Below are positions 1-9,366 of a stretch of 22,197 nucleotides of DNA, piece after piece. The stretch covers positions 22,270 through 44,466 of the forward strand of contig CAMPET010000377.1 in NCBI GenBank assembly GCA_946803715.1, given 5' to 3'. The stretch comes from Beroe ovata. Taxonomy: Eukaryota; Ctenophora; Nuda; Beroida; Beroidae. Each line of letters opens with the position of its first letter. Positions within the stretch are counted from its first letter, which is position 1. The notes under the pieces were generated by a model. It did not search any database and was not told the DNA's origin. It saw nothing but the letters and a program-made list of their open reading frames with translations. A program made the position numbers and the translations under genes.

Positions 1-1
1 A

Positions 2-76
2 CCATTCAATCGACTGGTAAACCACAGGATTATACCGCTGCACCAGCTGGCCGATAAAGAATTTGAATTCATGTAG
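2..76 (+). other. Possible 3' end of a coding exon cut by the window edge
   Basis: Read from base 2, the plus strand gives 24 codons ending in TAG at 74-76, with the protein-like tail NHRIIPLHQLADKEFEFM. An AATAAA follows at 228-233. The minus strand is open in the same codon register (DLHEFKFFIGQLVQRYNPV and onward), so the coding strand is not settled. No splice acceptor is visible on the minus strand, which slightly favours the plus reading. No family recognised. Confidence 0.2.
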
Positions 77-1324
77 ATCATATCCAAAGGAGAAAGTAGA
101 GGAAAATTTTCCTCATTCTTGGTCCCTATATTTTCTCGAAGTGCTTGAAGTTTAACGAGACAAACAACAGCTAGCGCGCGCGCTGCTTTGGTATTCCCCT
201 GTTTGCTGCGACGCTTGTGATTGGCCAAATAAACCCACGTGACTTGTCACGTGCGCGATCGCAGAGAGAGCGACATAGCGACCGGCCAACTTCAAATACG
301 CGAACTATAGGCAATTCCACGGTACTCATTTAGGTCCCCAGAAACCTTGCGGTCGACGAGGTGAAGAAATGCCATTTCTGGACCACACCCACCTTGACCG
401 TATATCAAACTAATGATAATTGATATACGAAGGGTATTGGGTGTGACATCTGGTCAAGAAAAACAACTTTTGGTTCGTGGGAAATTAATTAGGAAATCGG
501 AGATGAAAAATCAGAGTGAAAACATATACATAGTATTCAATGTAGCTATAATGTACACAATGGACAGTGTACATTGTATATTGTATATTGCATACTTAAT
601 GTATGGGTACATTGTATGCCTCATGTAAATGAAGAATAGGGAAAGCACAACGGAATTCTACAATCGGAAGTTCCATGCAACAGAACAAAATAAAAAGAAG
701 GGGGGAACGCTGTGGCGCGATCCACCCCTATCTGAAATCTGAATTATTCAAGCACGGCGGAGTATAGGTATAGTCAAACTGCTGTACAAAAAGCGCGCAG
801 GAATGACAAACAAGCATGATAGAACGCAATGTAGAAAATATGTTTTAATGCATGCCAAACTTGTCGAAAAATGGAAATCATATCAGAAGGTAGGGGGATG
901 TGAATAATAGTATATGCATGGCCTGGCTAATTGACGTGTTTGAACTTTGAAAAACAGAGAAAATAATGTGTCTGTGTTTGTTTAGAAAACAAGGAAATCT
1001 CAAACGTAGCAGCTAGGATGCAAAATTGGGTGATTGTGAATTCGGTGTATAAATAATCACGATAATTGGTGTATAATTAGTGATGTCATGGCTTTTGACA
1101 TGGCGAGTGAGAGATTAGCGAATGAAAGAGAATTTACAAAACCCGACCGTATCGTGTTGTCACAGGAAGTGATCGTGCGATAACATGATCCCAGAACACA
1201 AGAGAGGAGACAAAGTATGTGAATTGACCCATTTCACTTTGACAAGCTAAGTAGATTACTACAACAATAACACAGGTGCCTGAGGCTACTATACGACGAC
1301 ACACATACATCAGTCGTATTTCTG
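77..1324. other. Intergenic stretch, no supported gene
   Basis: AT-rich DNA without a convincing coding exon. It holds a GC-alternating run (about 174-183), two CACGTG E-boxes 12 bp apart (236-241 and 248-253), a copy of the dispersed repeat (311-401), and a patch rich in TGTACA/GTATA words (about 545-620). The short open frames here have weak composition, and I do not call them genes. Confidence 0.5.
311..401 (+). repeat. Dispersed repeat, plus-oriented copy
   Basis: This stretch matches the reverse complement of about 20470-20579. Shared blocks include TTAGGTCCCCAGAAAC, ACGAGGTGAAGAAATGCCAT and TTTCTGGACCAC. The other copy has about 15 extra bases between the AGAAAC and GCGGTC blocks and a few extra bases near the outer end. 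Both copies keep an ATG followed by codons for PFLDH[T/A]HLDR; here that frame stops after four more codons (RISN). It could be a fragment of a mobile element or a duplicated exon. Confidence 0.7.
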
Positions 1325-2747
1325 TCACAAGTTTCCAGTCGACAAAGAGCTGAGACAGAAACAAAGCTGAGACTGGATCATGTTTAAGGATATAAAATTG
1401 ATGTTTTACAAAAAATATTGTTTCACTTTTTTCCAGTGGTATGTTTTTACCGGTTGATCAATATAGGTTATGACTTAATCATAGGTATTAATTTTAGGTA
1501 TCAGGCTAAAACACCCCTTCATAGAGTTGAATTCAATAGTCACATAACATCAGACGATATAATATCAGGCCCTACCTGTCAGGATAGGCATTCAGCATCT
1601 TCTTCTCCATTTCCAGAACATGTTTCAGATACTCCAGTCTCCTCAGTGTATGATGCCCGGCAGTCACTCCCACCCCACTCCCACTCATTACGGTCCGACT
1701 CTGATCATGAGACCGCGGGCCCACAGCTCTCACCTCCCTATCACCACTCTGCCCCCAGGATACGCTTCTTTTCACCACATTCCTGGAGGAGGACGGGTCT
1801 TTGGTGCCGAGTGAGAAGGAGGAATGCTTGGTCTCACCTCTTCTCAATGAAGAGAGAAGGGGATGCTGGGTTTTGACCGATGATGATGGAGTATTGTCAG
1901 TTGTTGCAGTGGAAGGGAGGGAAGTGATCATCCTACCGAAACTCTGTGGGAAAGTAAGAGTCTGGCCTTGTTCCAATAATGAGGTGGGTTTCTCTCTAGC
2001 TTCCCTTGCTCGATTCCTTGTGTTTGAAAGTTGGTATCGTTCCACACTCCTTGTTTTAGGTCGTGGCCCGAGCTCCTGATCTGGTGACCTAACACTCCCT
2101 GCTATGATGATAACACTATGAGAACTATCCGACTCCCCACTCTGATCATCCATTCCCTCCCTCTCCACCTCCTCCTCCTCCTCCTCTAGGTGAGATATCT
2201 CTGCAGAGAGAGGAGATATGGAGAATCGGCTTGTGTCCGGGGGTTTTCTTCCGTGGGTTGTTTTTCGTCGAGTGGGTACCGGATTATTTTCAGTAGATCC
2301 ATGATTTTCATATGGTCTGCTATGATCCCTAGCTGAACCTATCTTGTCATCATCAATGTCATGTTTCAAGGATGAACCTCTGGAGAGAGCGTCATGCTTG
2401 TCATGCTCCCCTCTCCCCCTCTCCCCGTAACGTGATGACGTCATCCGAACTGACACTTCCTCACTCCGGGGATGATACACTGATTTGAACCTGGTATGTT
2501 GAGCAGGTGCCGACCACTTTGCTATGAGCTCATGGATACCCTCTGACAACCGCCCATCATCACCCTGAGCTGACCTGAGTGAGGCTGATCCGAGTGATGC
2601 TGCCTTCTTCACGGGGTGTTTTTGAGGACTGCGGGTGTCTAGCACTGGCCCAGACATCACTGCCGATAGTGATGTCTTCTTCACATCAGCAACGTCATCT
2701 TCATGATCAGCTCCTCGGCTCATGTCATAGTCCATTGCACTCGTCAT
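1325..2747 (-). CDS. Long disordered protein with a putative PP1-docking motif; probably spliced at its 3' end
   Basis: From the first in-frame ATG (complement of 2745-2747, with A at -3) the minus strand is open for 391 codons to a TAG at 1572-1574. The protein is polar and serine/arginine/acid-rich, with no recognisable folded domain. An acidic run (EEEEEEVERE) lies near residue 190. RSVSW at about 327-331 fits the RVxF-type docking pattern for protein phosphatase 1 ([RK]-x-V-x-[FW]). A leucine-spaced helix (LRRLEYLKHVLEMEKKML, about 368-385) closes the exon. The TAG overlaps a strong donor: GACAG|GTAGGG, exon end 1576. Splicing to the acceptor TTTCTGTCTCAG at 1350 would replace the last residue with a short tail, S-SLSTGNL, ending at 1325; the feature coordinates include this inferred exon. 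Open frame further upstream lacks an ATG. Family not recognised; the docking call is inference from a short motif. Confidence 0.65.
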
Positions 2748-3610
2748 ATTATAATACAGCACGACACACACACACAGCAATATATCGAGTACAAAGCAAA
2801 TTGAAAAGAGCGAATTCGTTATCGGTAAAGTGTCTACTGTCGATAACGTCAGAAAATTGATCACGTGATATGCAAGGAGTAGGTATCAAATTTTGTAGTT
2901 CTTTCACTAAAGTAACGGAGAAAAACACAGTGCAACACACATGTAAATTATGTGTTATCAGATGTATGGAAGGTATGGATAATTCTAAAGTGAACGTTTC
3001 TTTTTCAGGTGAAAAGTGTATCAGAATCGAGAAACGTACTCAAGTTTCATGCGATACGATTTGATTTTATGCTAGGAAGATATGTTTCATGCGATTCGAT
3101 TTGATTTTATGCTAGGAAGATATGTTTTATGCTGCGTTATACTATCTAAAACTTATTTTGAGTAAGATTGAGCAGTTGTTATGAGATTGACAGACTCGTT
3201 TTCAAGAAATGATGTGATGAGTTATATTTGGAGATGAAGTAGTGGGTGTGGTGGAGGAAGACAGTAGACCTCAAGCCTACCTCCGTGCTCATGTTAGCGG
3301 AAAAGGATCGAACTTATAGATCTTTTATTCAAAAATGGCGTATTACCCGTGGTTTTCGCACGATGAAGAAGATATCAAGTACTGTAACCCTTTCTGGAAT
3401 CACAGTACCATCCTTTTGGTGATCAGGTCTCATGACACTTGCTGGTCAGGTCTCAGGGACCAGATCTCATGACACTGACTCTGATGACTATGCTGGTGTC
3501 AAGTGATCACTACGGTAGCGGAAGGGGATCATATTGTTACCACCATGTAACGTTGGTCATGTAACTCCGCACACACCCAATTAGCGTGCTATGCCTTGTC
3601 ACAGTGGTGT
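2748..3610. other. Gap between divergent genes
   Basis: The divergent upstream regions of the minus-strand gene (start 2747) and the plus-strand gene (promoter at 3622). It holds a CA dinucleotide tract (about 2764-2775), ATCACGTGAT (2860-2869), a 40-bp tandem duplication (3044-3123), and a repeated CAGGTCTCATGACACT motif (about 3425-3475). No coding exon supported. Confidence 0.5.
3044..3123. repeat. 40-bp tandem duplication
   Basis: Two adjacent 40-bp copies starting GTTTCATGCGAT and ending CTAGGAAGATAT, differing at one position (gatAcgat versus gatTcgat). The near identity points to a recent event. Confidence 0.9.
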
Positions 3611-3621
3611 CAAGGTAGTAG

Positions 3622-3652
3622 TATAAATCTCGGGCCAGTGTTTAGCTACTCA
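3622..3652 (+). promoter_or_regulatory. TATA box and initiator for the 3712-4410 gene
   Basis: TATAAAT at 3622-3628 is followed, with A at +1 = 3652, by TCATTCC, a full match to the animal initiator consensus YYANWYY. The first T of the TATA box is then at -30, the canonical spacing. The predicted 5' leader is 60 nt, ending in ATCATGG (A at -3, G at +4). Confidence 0.75.
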
Positions 3653-3711
3653 TTCCACTTCTATTAATTCCTCTTTTACATCAAATACATCTACATCTCC
3701 TCCTTTCCATC

Positions 3712-4410
3712 ATGGGTCAATGTTGCAGCAGCTCCGACAAGAAGAACAAGAAGTCCTCCTCCTCCTCCGCCAAGAGGAAGAGTCTCCGCAAGAACTCCTC
3801 TACAAAACACAGGAACGCCTCCACCAACACCCTGCCTGGTTCATTCTACGAGGACAACTACATCCAACCCATGACTCCCATACAGCACATGTTTGCACAC
3901 CCTACCCCAGCTACTCCTCACGACACCCCGGAGTCCCTCGTTCACCGTGATGTCCACGAGGCTGTCCTTGCCCACTTCTGCAACTGCTCCCTCAGTGCCC
4001 GTTGTCCACACAGAGCAATCATGATGACACCACCCAGGCGTCCTGGTGTCCACAGGAGACTGTCTGAAGACCACTACAACAACAGGAGACAGGTCAATAA
4101 CCACGCCAGACGAGCAACATACGACCACCCAGCTGGCCCCTCCTGGATGGATGAGATCCCCAACTTCCACCTCGCCCAAGGCAGATACATGTCCGAGGGA
4201 AGATGGAACCTGGAGGTCTCAGCCATTGCCACTCCCATTGCCTCCTCCTCCCGTATTGATCACGATAGGTCCTGCAGCATCCACAAACTTGGTTCCACCT
4301 GGGTGTGCAACGAGAGCACCATTGAGGAGGAAGACGGTGTCTATGGTTACAGATTTGTCCCGAGAGAGGAAGTCCATGACTTCGAGAGGAGCATTATTGC
4401 TTGGGTTTAG
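3712..4410 (+). CDS. Intronless dual-acylation-type protein, 232 aa
   Basis: Single open frame with a good Kozak context and a TATA/Inr promoter at the right spacing. The N-terminus MGQCCSSS has Gly2 for N-myristoylation and adjacent Cys4/Cys5 for palmitoylation, as in many plasma-membrane-anchored signalling proteins. A Lys/Ser-rich basic stretch (9-37) follows and could add membrane charge contact. Residues 90-100 (FCNCSLSARCPH) hold Cys90, Cys92, Cys98 and His100, a possible small metal site. Two basophilic-kinase-like sites are visible, RRLS (S118) and RRAT (T136). The C-terminal third contains an acidic patch (EEED, 205-208) and ends IIAWV. I recognise no domain family; membrane attachment is inferred from the N-terminal motif. 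The codons are balanced and the 3' flank carries ATTAAA. It converges with the minus-strand exon at 4555-4853. Confidence 0.85.
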   Translation: MGQCCSSSDKKNKKSSSSSAKRKSLRKNSSTKHRNASTNTLPGSFYEDNYIQPMTPIQHMFAHPTPATPHDTPESLVHRDVHEAVLAHFCNCSLSARCPHRAIMMTPPRRPGVHRRLSEDHYNNRRQVNNHARRATYDHPAGPSWMDEIPNFHLAQGRYMSEGRWNLEVSAIATPIASSSRIDHDRSCSIHKLGSTWVCNESTIEEEDGVYGYRFVPREEVHDFERSIIAWV

Positions 4411-4467
4411 AATTTAATTTGAATAGTTTGTGGTGCTTTCATATTGAAAGATTATTAATAGTGTGAT

Positions 4468-4473
4468 ATTAAA
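4468..4473 (+). terminator. Probable polyadenylation signal (ATTAAA)
   Basis: ATTAAA, the commonest variant of AATAAA, lies 58 nt after the stop at 4410 and is followed by a T/G-rich stretch (AGTTTGTTCC). It would end the transcript near 4490, before the convergent exon at 4555. Confidence 0.5.
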
Positions 4474-4554
4474 AATAAGTTTGTTCCAAAAAACGTATTC
4501 AACTTCTTAAGCTATTACAAACAAATTAGTCAATTGAATTAATCAATTCATTAC

Positions 4555-4853
4555 CTCAGATCATCGTTGCTTGACACCTTCAAACTGCCCAAATCACCCT
4601 CCATCTCCCCACTGCTTCCCTTCAACATTGATTCTTGACTATTGACACCACTGCCATAGTTTCTCACAGCCATATCACCATGGTGACACCCCTTGACACC
4701 ACTTTGCAGCTCGCGTACAGCAATTTCCCCACTTGATCCACCCCTACACCGAATATTCTGTCCAGCACGGTCCTCATCTATACTACTGTCAGTACAGAGA
4801 CTGCTTGAGGAGGAGGAGAGGTAGTAGTGGGATGAGGAGTTGTATAGCCTCAT
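4555..4853 (-). CDS. Serine-rich exon of a minus-strand gene, function unknown
   Basis: From ATG at 4853 the minus strand is open for about 100 codons and reaches a donor, CTGAG|GTAATG (exon end 4555), that overlaps the in-frame TAA. The peptide starts MRLYNSSSHYYLSSSSSS, then an acidic SSIDEDR. Two related units follow, GEIAVRELQSGVKG and GDMAVRNYGSGVNS, and the exon ends in a Gly/Ser/Asp-rich tail. A very good acceptor (pyrimidine run TCTCCTCCTCCTCAAGCAG) lies inside the frame, so the exon may instead be internal (4555-4800) with its first coding exon elsewhere. Downstream exons would lie below 4555, so the 3712-4410 gene could sit antisense within its intron. Family not recognised. Confidence 0.45.
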
Positions 4854-4933
4854 TCTGACAATGAGTAATCGGAGTAATTCGATCAATTCCTTATTCTGAC
4901 AATGAGTAATCAGAGTAATTCGAGCTATTCCAA
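4852..4933. repeat. 41-bp tandem duplication upstream of the serine-rich exon
   Basis: Two adjacent copies of a 41-bp unit beginning ATTCTGACAATGAGTAATC (4852 and 4893). They are almost identical over the first 31 bp and looser after that. The period is not a multiple of three, which argues against this stretch being coding and so favours the ATG at 4853 or the acceptor at 4801. Confidence 0.8.
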
Positions 4934-5630
4934 ATCTCGTCCGAAATAAGGAGACAAATAAAATTGTGTCACAACGGAGTTTGGGGATAGTCAGAATGTC
5001 TACCATCATCCAAACATACAACAAAACCAGCCAGCTAATGCATATTAATGCGGGAGAGATGGAATATAATACTTCCCCTGGGCGCGTGGAAATATCATAG
5101 AAATACCGAATTCACGCGTTGAATACATGTTATTCCCAGACATACGTATGTCAATGTGAAGAGTCGGCTAGAATCTGAATTCCAAAATTCATGTCGTTAC
5201 AAAGTCACAAGTAGGCGGTAGAATGCATCTTAGTACATCAGCCATAGTGACATCACCCAAGCGAGACCATATAACGTGTTGCTGTAATGACCCATTTTAG
5301 AAGCCAGGGCTCGTGACGAGCAACACAATATGAACAACTCACGACGACACAATATGACCTAGCGGCTGTGAAATTGTTGCTAAACGAAAGCAACAATGTA
5401 TGATCATGTAGCAACTGTACCAAGCATTCGAAGAATGTTTCACGGCAAAAAAACACGCGCTGGTTGGTGGCAGAGCTGCAGCTGGCTGTTTATAAACATT
5501 GCACATAAAACATGACTGTACTGGCAGTAAAACTTAGTAAAAACTCTCGCTGCAACCGTTGATCATCATGATAGAAGCTAGGCCACCATATGTTACACGC
5601 TATTATAGAGCTTGCCATGCAACAGTTTCC
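4934..5630. other. Non-coding stretch
   Basis: No exon with matching splice sites or an ATG-started frame of convincing composition. The upstream end lies next to a promoter-like block that begins at 5632. Confidence 0.4.
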
Positions 5631-5631
5631 G

Positions 5632-5712
5632 CCAATCAGGTAACGAGTACCAGGAACGGGAACCAATCAGGGACCAGCAACAGTATCACGTGGGCAGTAG
5701 GGGGTATAAAAT
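5632..5712 (+). promoter_or_regulatory. Compact promoter: two CCAAT boxes, E-box, TATA box
   Basis: CCAATCAGG occurs at 5632 and 5663 (the NF-Y consensus core with its usual 3' flank), CACGTG at 5687-5692, and TATAAAAT at 5705-5712. Order and spacing (roughly -97, -66, -42 and -24 from a start near 5729) are those of a strong animal RNA polymerase II promoter reading rightward. The gene it drives is not clear. Confidence 0.65.
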
Positions 5713-5737
5713 AGAGGGATGTGGTGTTAAACAAGGG

Positions 5738-5854
5738 ATGAGAAGTGGATTATTGATTAATAACTATCTAGTAGGGTCGGGGTTATATCTGGCCAGGGAC
5801 TATTGGTTCACAGTTAACATAGCTGGGATAGCTTGGGTTGTCACTGAGAGGTGA
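5738..5854 (+). CDS. Short ORF or first exon directly behind the CCAAT/TATA promoter
   Basis: ATG at 5738 lies 33 nt after the start of the TATA box, so the leader would be very short. The frame reads MRSGLLINNYLVGSG and continues for 38 codons to TGA at 5852-5854. The sequence GAGAG|GTGACG at 5850 could instead be a splice donor (phase 2). I did not find a downstream exon with matching phase. No family recognised; the case rests on the promoter. Confidence 0.2.
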   Translation: MRSGLLINNYLVGSGLYLARDYWFTVNIAGIAWVVTER

Positions 5855-6207
5855 CGAGGCATAGGCAGCTGGGTGGTGGTCTTAACCGACAAGTAAAAAT
5901 GAGCATCAAGTCTCAGAATGCACAAGGTCTCAAATCCCGACGGATGAAAATGCACTGACCAATACGAGGAGCAGTGACCGACACCAGTGAAGTCCAATTA
6001 GGGGGCAATTAGCAGCGGGAGTTATGCCTCATTAAACATCAGGACACAATGCGATAATCAATCATCAAGTGGGGGCAATTAGGGGTGCAGTGCGAGAATC
6101 CTGATACCGAGAACAAATTGTAGTCACAAAGTTGCACCGTGTGGATAAAAGAGCATATGCCCACACAGTGGATACAATGGGTTTGATGAAGGAGTAAGTA
6201 CAAACAC

Positions 6208-6558
6208 ATGCTTTCTCCTCCTCCGACACACAGAGATCATTATAGGCTGGTCCTCGGGATGCAATTATTCCTTATATGGACAAATTCAGTACAAAAACTG
6301 ACACACTACTCACTATTGGTACCTACCTACAATGGCATCTCTTCTATTACAGATTCACAGAGTCCTGGACATATCTATACTGACCCTCTCTCATTACCTC
6401 TGATAATGATAAACGGTGTCCTATACATTATGGACACTAGTTCGAGTGCTGGGCCCAGGGATGAGGGGATTCGCAAATCTATGGGGCCTTTGCATTGGGC
6501 ATGGAGAGAGGGGGGAGAACGATCATACGCAGTGACCAGTAATGGACAGATTAGCTGA
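6208..6558 (+). CDS. Hypothetical protein, up to 116 aa, possibly a last exon
   Basis: ATG at 6208 opens a 116-codon frame starting MLSPPPTHRDHYRLVLG and ending VTSNGQIS. A GATAAAAG element (6144-6151) could act as a TATA box. Alternatively, a consensus donor GGA|GTAAGT at 6194 and the acceptor CTCCTCCGACACACAG at 6233 remove a 40-nt intron and join MGLMKE in frame to the same body (exon from 6234). That intron would be unusually short. No domain is visible; the middle is mildly hydrophobic (LPLIMINGVLYIM). Family not recognised; coding status uncertain. Confidence 0.3.
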   Translation: MLSPPPTHRDHYRLVLGMQLFLIWTNSVQKLTHYSLLVPTYNGISSITDSQSPGHIYTDPLSLPLIMINGVLYIMDTSSSAGPRDEGIRKSMGPLHWAWREGGERSYAVTSNGQIS

Positions 6559-7059
6559 CCTCAGGGGGGAAATTGCTATAATAGGAGGTGTAATGGAGGT
6601 TCTGTGCCGCCAGTAGAGATATGTACAATGTACTCCGGTAATGTATAATTTGGGTGTACTATCATGTATAACTCTCAGTGTACAATATTGTGTATGGGCC
6701 CCTTCAGGAACAAAACAAAATCAAACAGTAGTCTGAAATATCACAACCATCTGTTGAATATTACACTGTCTACCATACTACAATGTGAGCAGATGTACGA
6801 TCTGTATTATGAAAGTATGAAGGAGCAGCACACGGCCACACACTCATAGTACAGAACCATTACATCACGGCATCAGTATAGGACCAGTGACCACCCCAGT
6901 TTCCTTTTCACCGGGACTAAAATCACGAGTAAAATCACTAGTAATCACGAACCACTCTATGAACATATCGTCAGAATCACGGTGATTCAATGAAACACAG
7001 AGAGAAGAAAAAACGTCGAACAAAACTCATGAACAACAGGTCTCCGCGTTATGTGACGC
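6559..7059. other. Non-coding, with a short ambiguous frame
   Basis: An ATG-started frame of 61 codons (about 6664-6849) has no supporting signals. Its start overlaps a patch of TGTACAAT/TGTATAA words like those near 545-620 and 7470-7495. Nothing else recognised. Confidence 0.4.
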
Positions 7060-7134
7060 GGTTGTCGAGACTACGGTTGTCGAGACTACGGTTGTCGAGA
7101 CTACGGTTGTCGAGACTACGGTTGTCGAGACTAC
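7060..7134. repeat. 15-bp minisatellite, five exact copies
   Basis: GGTTGTCGAGACTAC is repeated five times head to tail with no mismatch. The first copy abuts a small imperfect inverted repeat (CCGCG...CGCGG, 7044-7061). Exact copies suggest recent expansion. Confidence 0.95.
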
Positions 7135-7302
7135 CGATCTGCTGCCCGAATCAGGGAGTGTGATATAGGTATACCTCCTACACTATAATGTCGAGTAGCA
7201 GGTAGTATAATTATCATATAGATCCACATCAATCATATGCGAGCACCGTGCAATGTGATACTAGTCCAGTTCCCATGATGTTGTGTGCCACTTCGTCATC
7301 AG

Positions 7303-7411
7303 CCAATAGGAGAGCAGGATCATGGGGGACATGAACCAATCAGAGCGATGGATGGAGTGTGACGCCCAATAGCTGAGCACAGTGTGGAGTCAGGTGCAGC
7401 GCATAGCCAAT
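7303..7411 (+). promoter_or_regulatory. Array of four CCAAT boxes
   Basis: CCAAT occurs at 7303, 7336, 7366 and 7407, all in the same orientation, at spacings of 33, 30 and 41 bp, near three or four helical turns. The flanks (AGCCAATAGG, AACCAATCAG, GCCCAATAGC, AGCCAATAGG) fit the extended NF-Y consensus. No TATA box or convincing exon is evident on either side, so the target gene is unknown; it could be TATA-less. Confidence 0.55.
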
Positions 7412-7880
7412 AGGGAAGCAAAGAAAAGTCAGGTGGGAACGGGCACAGGTTCGATCGAGTCAAATTCTTTTGTGTACACTGTACAATGTACATAGTCAAT
7501 AACATGGTACATTTCATTAACATGAAAAATGTGAAAATAGCCGTATCATAACTCATTATTTAAATTGCGCGGCGCACCCTTGGGTTGTGGTTAAATTTAC
7601 TTGAGTTGAGGGACTCTTCCTTGATACCTTAGGAGGCACATACTCACATTTTGGCCGCCACAAATTTCTTCTACTAAAAATAAGGGCATGTTCGAAAAAT
7701 TGGCTTGAGCGAAGTCCTAGAGACTGGTACCAAACTAGGTTTCATCGCGCACTAAGTCGTTTTTTTTGATATTCTAGCTGTATTAGCAAGTCAAAAAAGG
7801 GCGTGGCCAGGCGCAGTGTCAAGACCTTCGACTTTCGGGTGTTATTGACCCCTTGGGCCAAGCTCCATCGTCTTAAAATT
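7412..7880. other. Non-coding, repeat-like
   Basis: Starts with TGTACACTGTACAATGTACA (7474-7493), a TGTACA-rich word cluster also seen near 545-620 and 6620-6690. It then passes through sequence including GGGCGTGGCC (7800-7809) that reads like an old dispersed element. No frame with splice support. Confidence 0.35.
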
Positions 7881-9298
7881 TGAAGAAAAAATCTTTTAAT
7901 CCTGTATAATTCTGTTTAGTCCTGTTTAGTCCTGCTCAATTCACATGGAAACTTGTGGAAAAATAAACAGCTAACACAAACATGAAACAACGCACAAGAA
8001 TCAGGGATTGGAATGAGGGGATGGAATACTATTTTAAATGTTTTTTTCTGAAGTGATTGGGATCAAGATGAAAATTGGAATTTGTTGTGGATCATACTGT
8101 GAAAAAAAATATGAATATTGAATAAAAAGTGATGAAGAGTGATGTAGGTGACAATGTTTGATTGAAGGATAACTTTATCCTAGCTGGTTGTTATAAACAA
8201 GATGAATGACATTTTAACGAAAGTTTAAACGCAGAATGATTGCAACAAAAATGCATGCATCCACGAAGAATGCTCATTCATAAAATGCGGAGAAAAATTA
8301 ACCATGGGGAATAATATGACGTAACAAATTAACGAAAAGTTATTTTGAGCTGGTGCAAATTATTCCTAACAAATCACGATGACAAAACCTATCATTATCG
8401 CGTGGGATTACAAGAGAATTATGGAATTAGAAAAGGCTCCTAAACCTACCATGAATCATGGCTCCATATCTTTGAATTGGTAACTCAGTTTATGCGAAAA
8501 ACTGATAATCCGATTTACACACCAGTACCCTAATTATCTTCGTGCAATAAAACAAGTGTGATAAGGTAATCAATCACAACCCCATGAGAGTCTACGATAC
8601 GCACTGCGGAGAGGGTCTAAAATTACTGTGAAGTTCTTGAATTTCCCCAAAATTCAATTTAAAAATAACCCTGAGCAACCTTAACATAATGGTTGCAATA
8701 CGATTCTCGAATCATGCTGCAGGAAATTAGGTGAAATATTTCCTTGCGTTTGGAAAAGCAGCAATAGATAATTTGCAGATGAATACACAAGCTTTGGCGA
8801 ATAAAAATTATCCAATTATGCATTTTCATCTATGTAAATAATTGGTCATTTTTCCATATTCTTCTCAACAAAATATATTTCCACAGGGAAATACAGAAGT
8901 AGTGATAAACAGTAACAGCTAGGTACCTACTGTAGCTATCTATTTTAGCAGTGAGCTGGTAGCTGCAATTGAGATGGAAATAGAGAGAGACGAAGTACAT
9001 GAATGAATATGTTCCTTGCACAGAATGCGCGCGCGCACATGCCACATACAAACCAACACTGTCCTGGAAATCCTAGGTAACCAGACAGGAAGCTACTAAA
9101 TTGGTCTGCATGGAGGACATAAATTTGTTTTAGGACATAAGTTTGTCCTCGAAATATTTGAGAGATTCTTCGAGACTAGGGTAAGTGTAGTTAGAGCGAT
9201 TGTTGACTGTTACTATAGGTACGTAATAGGGTTGCTACACGGTGTTGCTATATAAAAGGGTTGTTGTTGTTGCTGTTGTTGTTGTTGTTGTTGTTGTT
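7881..9298. repeat. Tandem segmental duplication, copy A
   Basis: About 1.4 kb that matches copy B (9367-10772) along nearly its whole length in direct orientation. The offset shrinks from 1486 to 1450 through small indels. Landmarks shared by both: GAACAACAAG-type tracts are absent, while CTGAAGTGATTGGGATCAAG, TTATCGCGTGGGATTACAAG, the GCGCGC run, and a terminal TATATAAAAGGG(TTG)n are present. No long coding frame is conserved between the copies, so it looks like duplicated non-coding DNA or a non-autonomous element. Confidence 0.9.
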
Positions 9299-9299
9299 N
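9249..9299 (+). repeat. TATATAAAAGGG plus (TTG)n at the end of copy A
   Basis: TATATAAAAGGG at 9249-9260 is followed at once by an interrupted (TTG)n tract (9261-9299) that ends in an ambiguous base. The same junction closes copy B. Confidence 0.85.
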
Positions 9300-9366
9300 T
9301 GGTCTATAATAAAATAATTCAGTTCAAAGAACCTTTTGTTTTATTCTTCATTTGATAAAATAAATT

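Noticed and set aside
1418-2860. Several plus-strand frames over the minus-strand gene
   Set aside because: They are antisense shadows of the 391-codon frame and lack splice or start support.
2748-2864. N-terminal hydrophobic extension of the 391-aa protein (possible signal anchor)
   Set aside because: The extra frame starts at GTG and contains no ATG. The Cys/Val run is encoded by a CA dinucleotide tract.
5253-5456. 67-codon minus-strand frame
   Set aside because: It opens at GTG, with no signals and ordinary composition.
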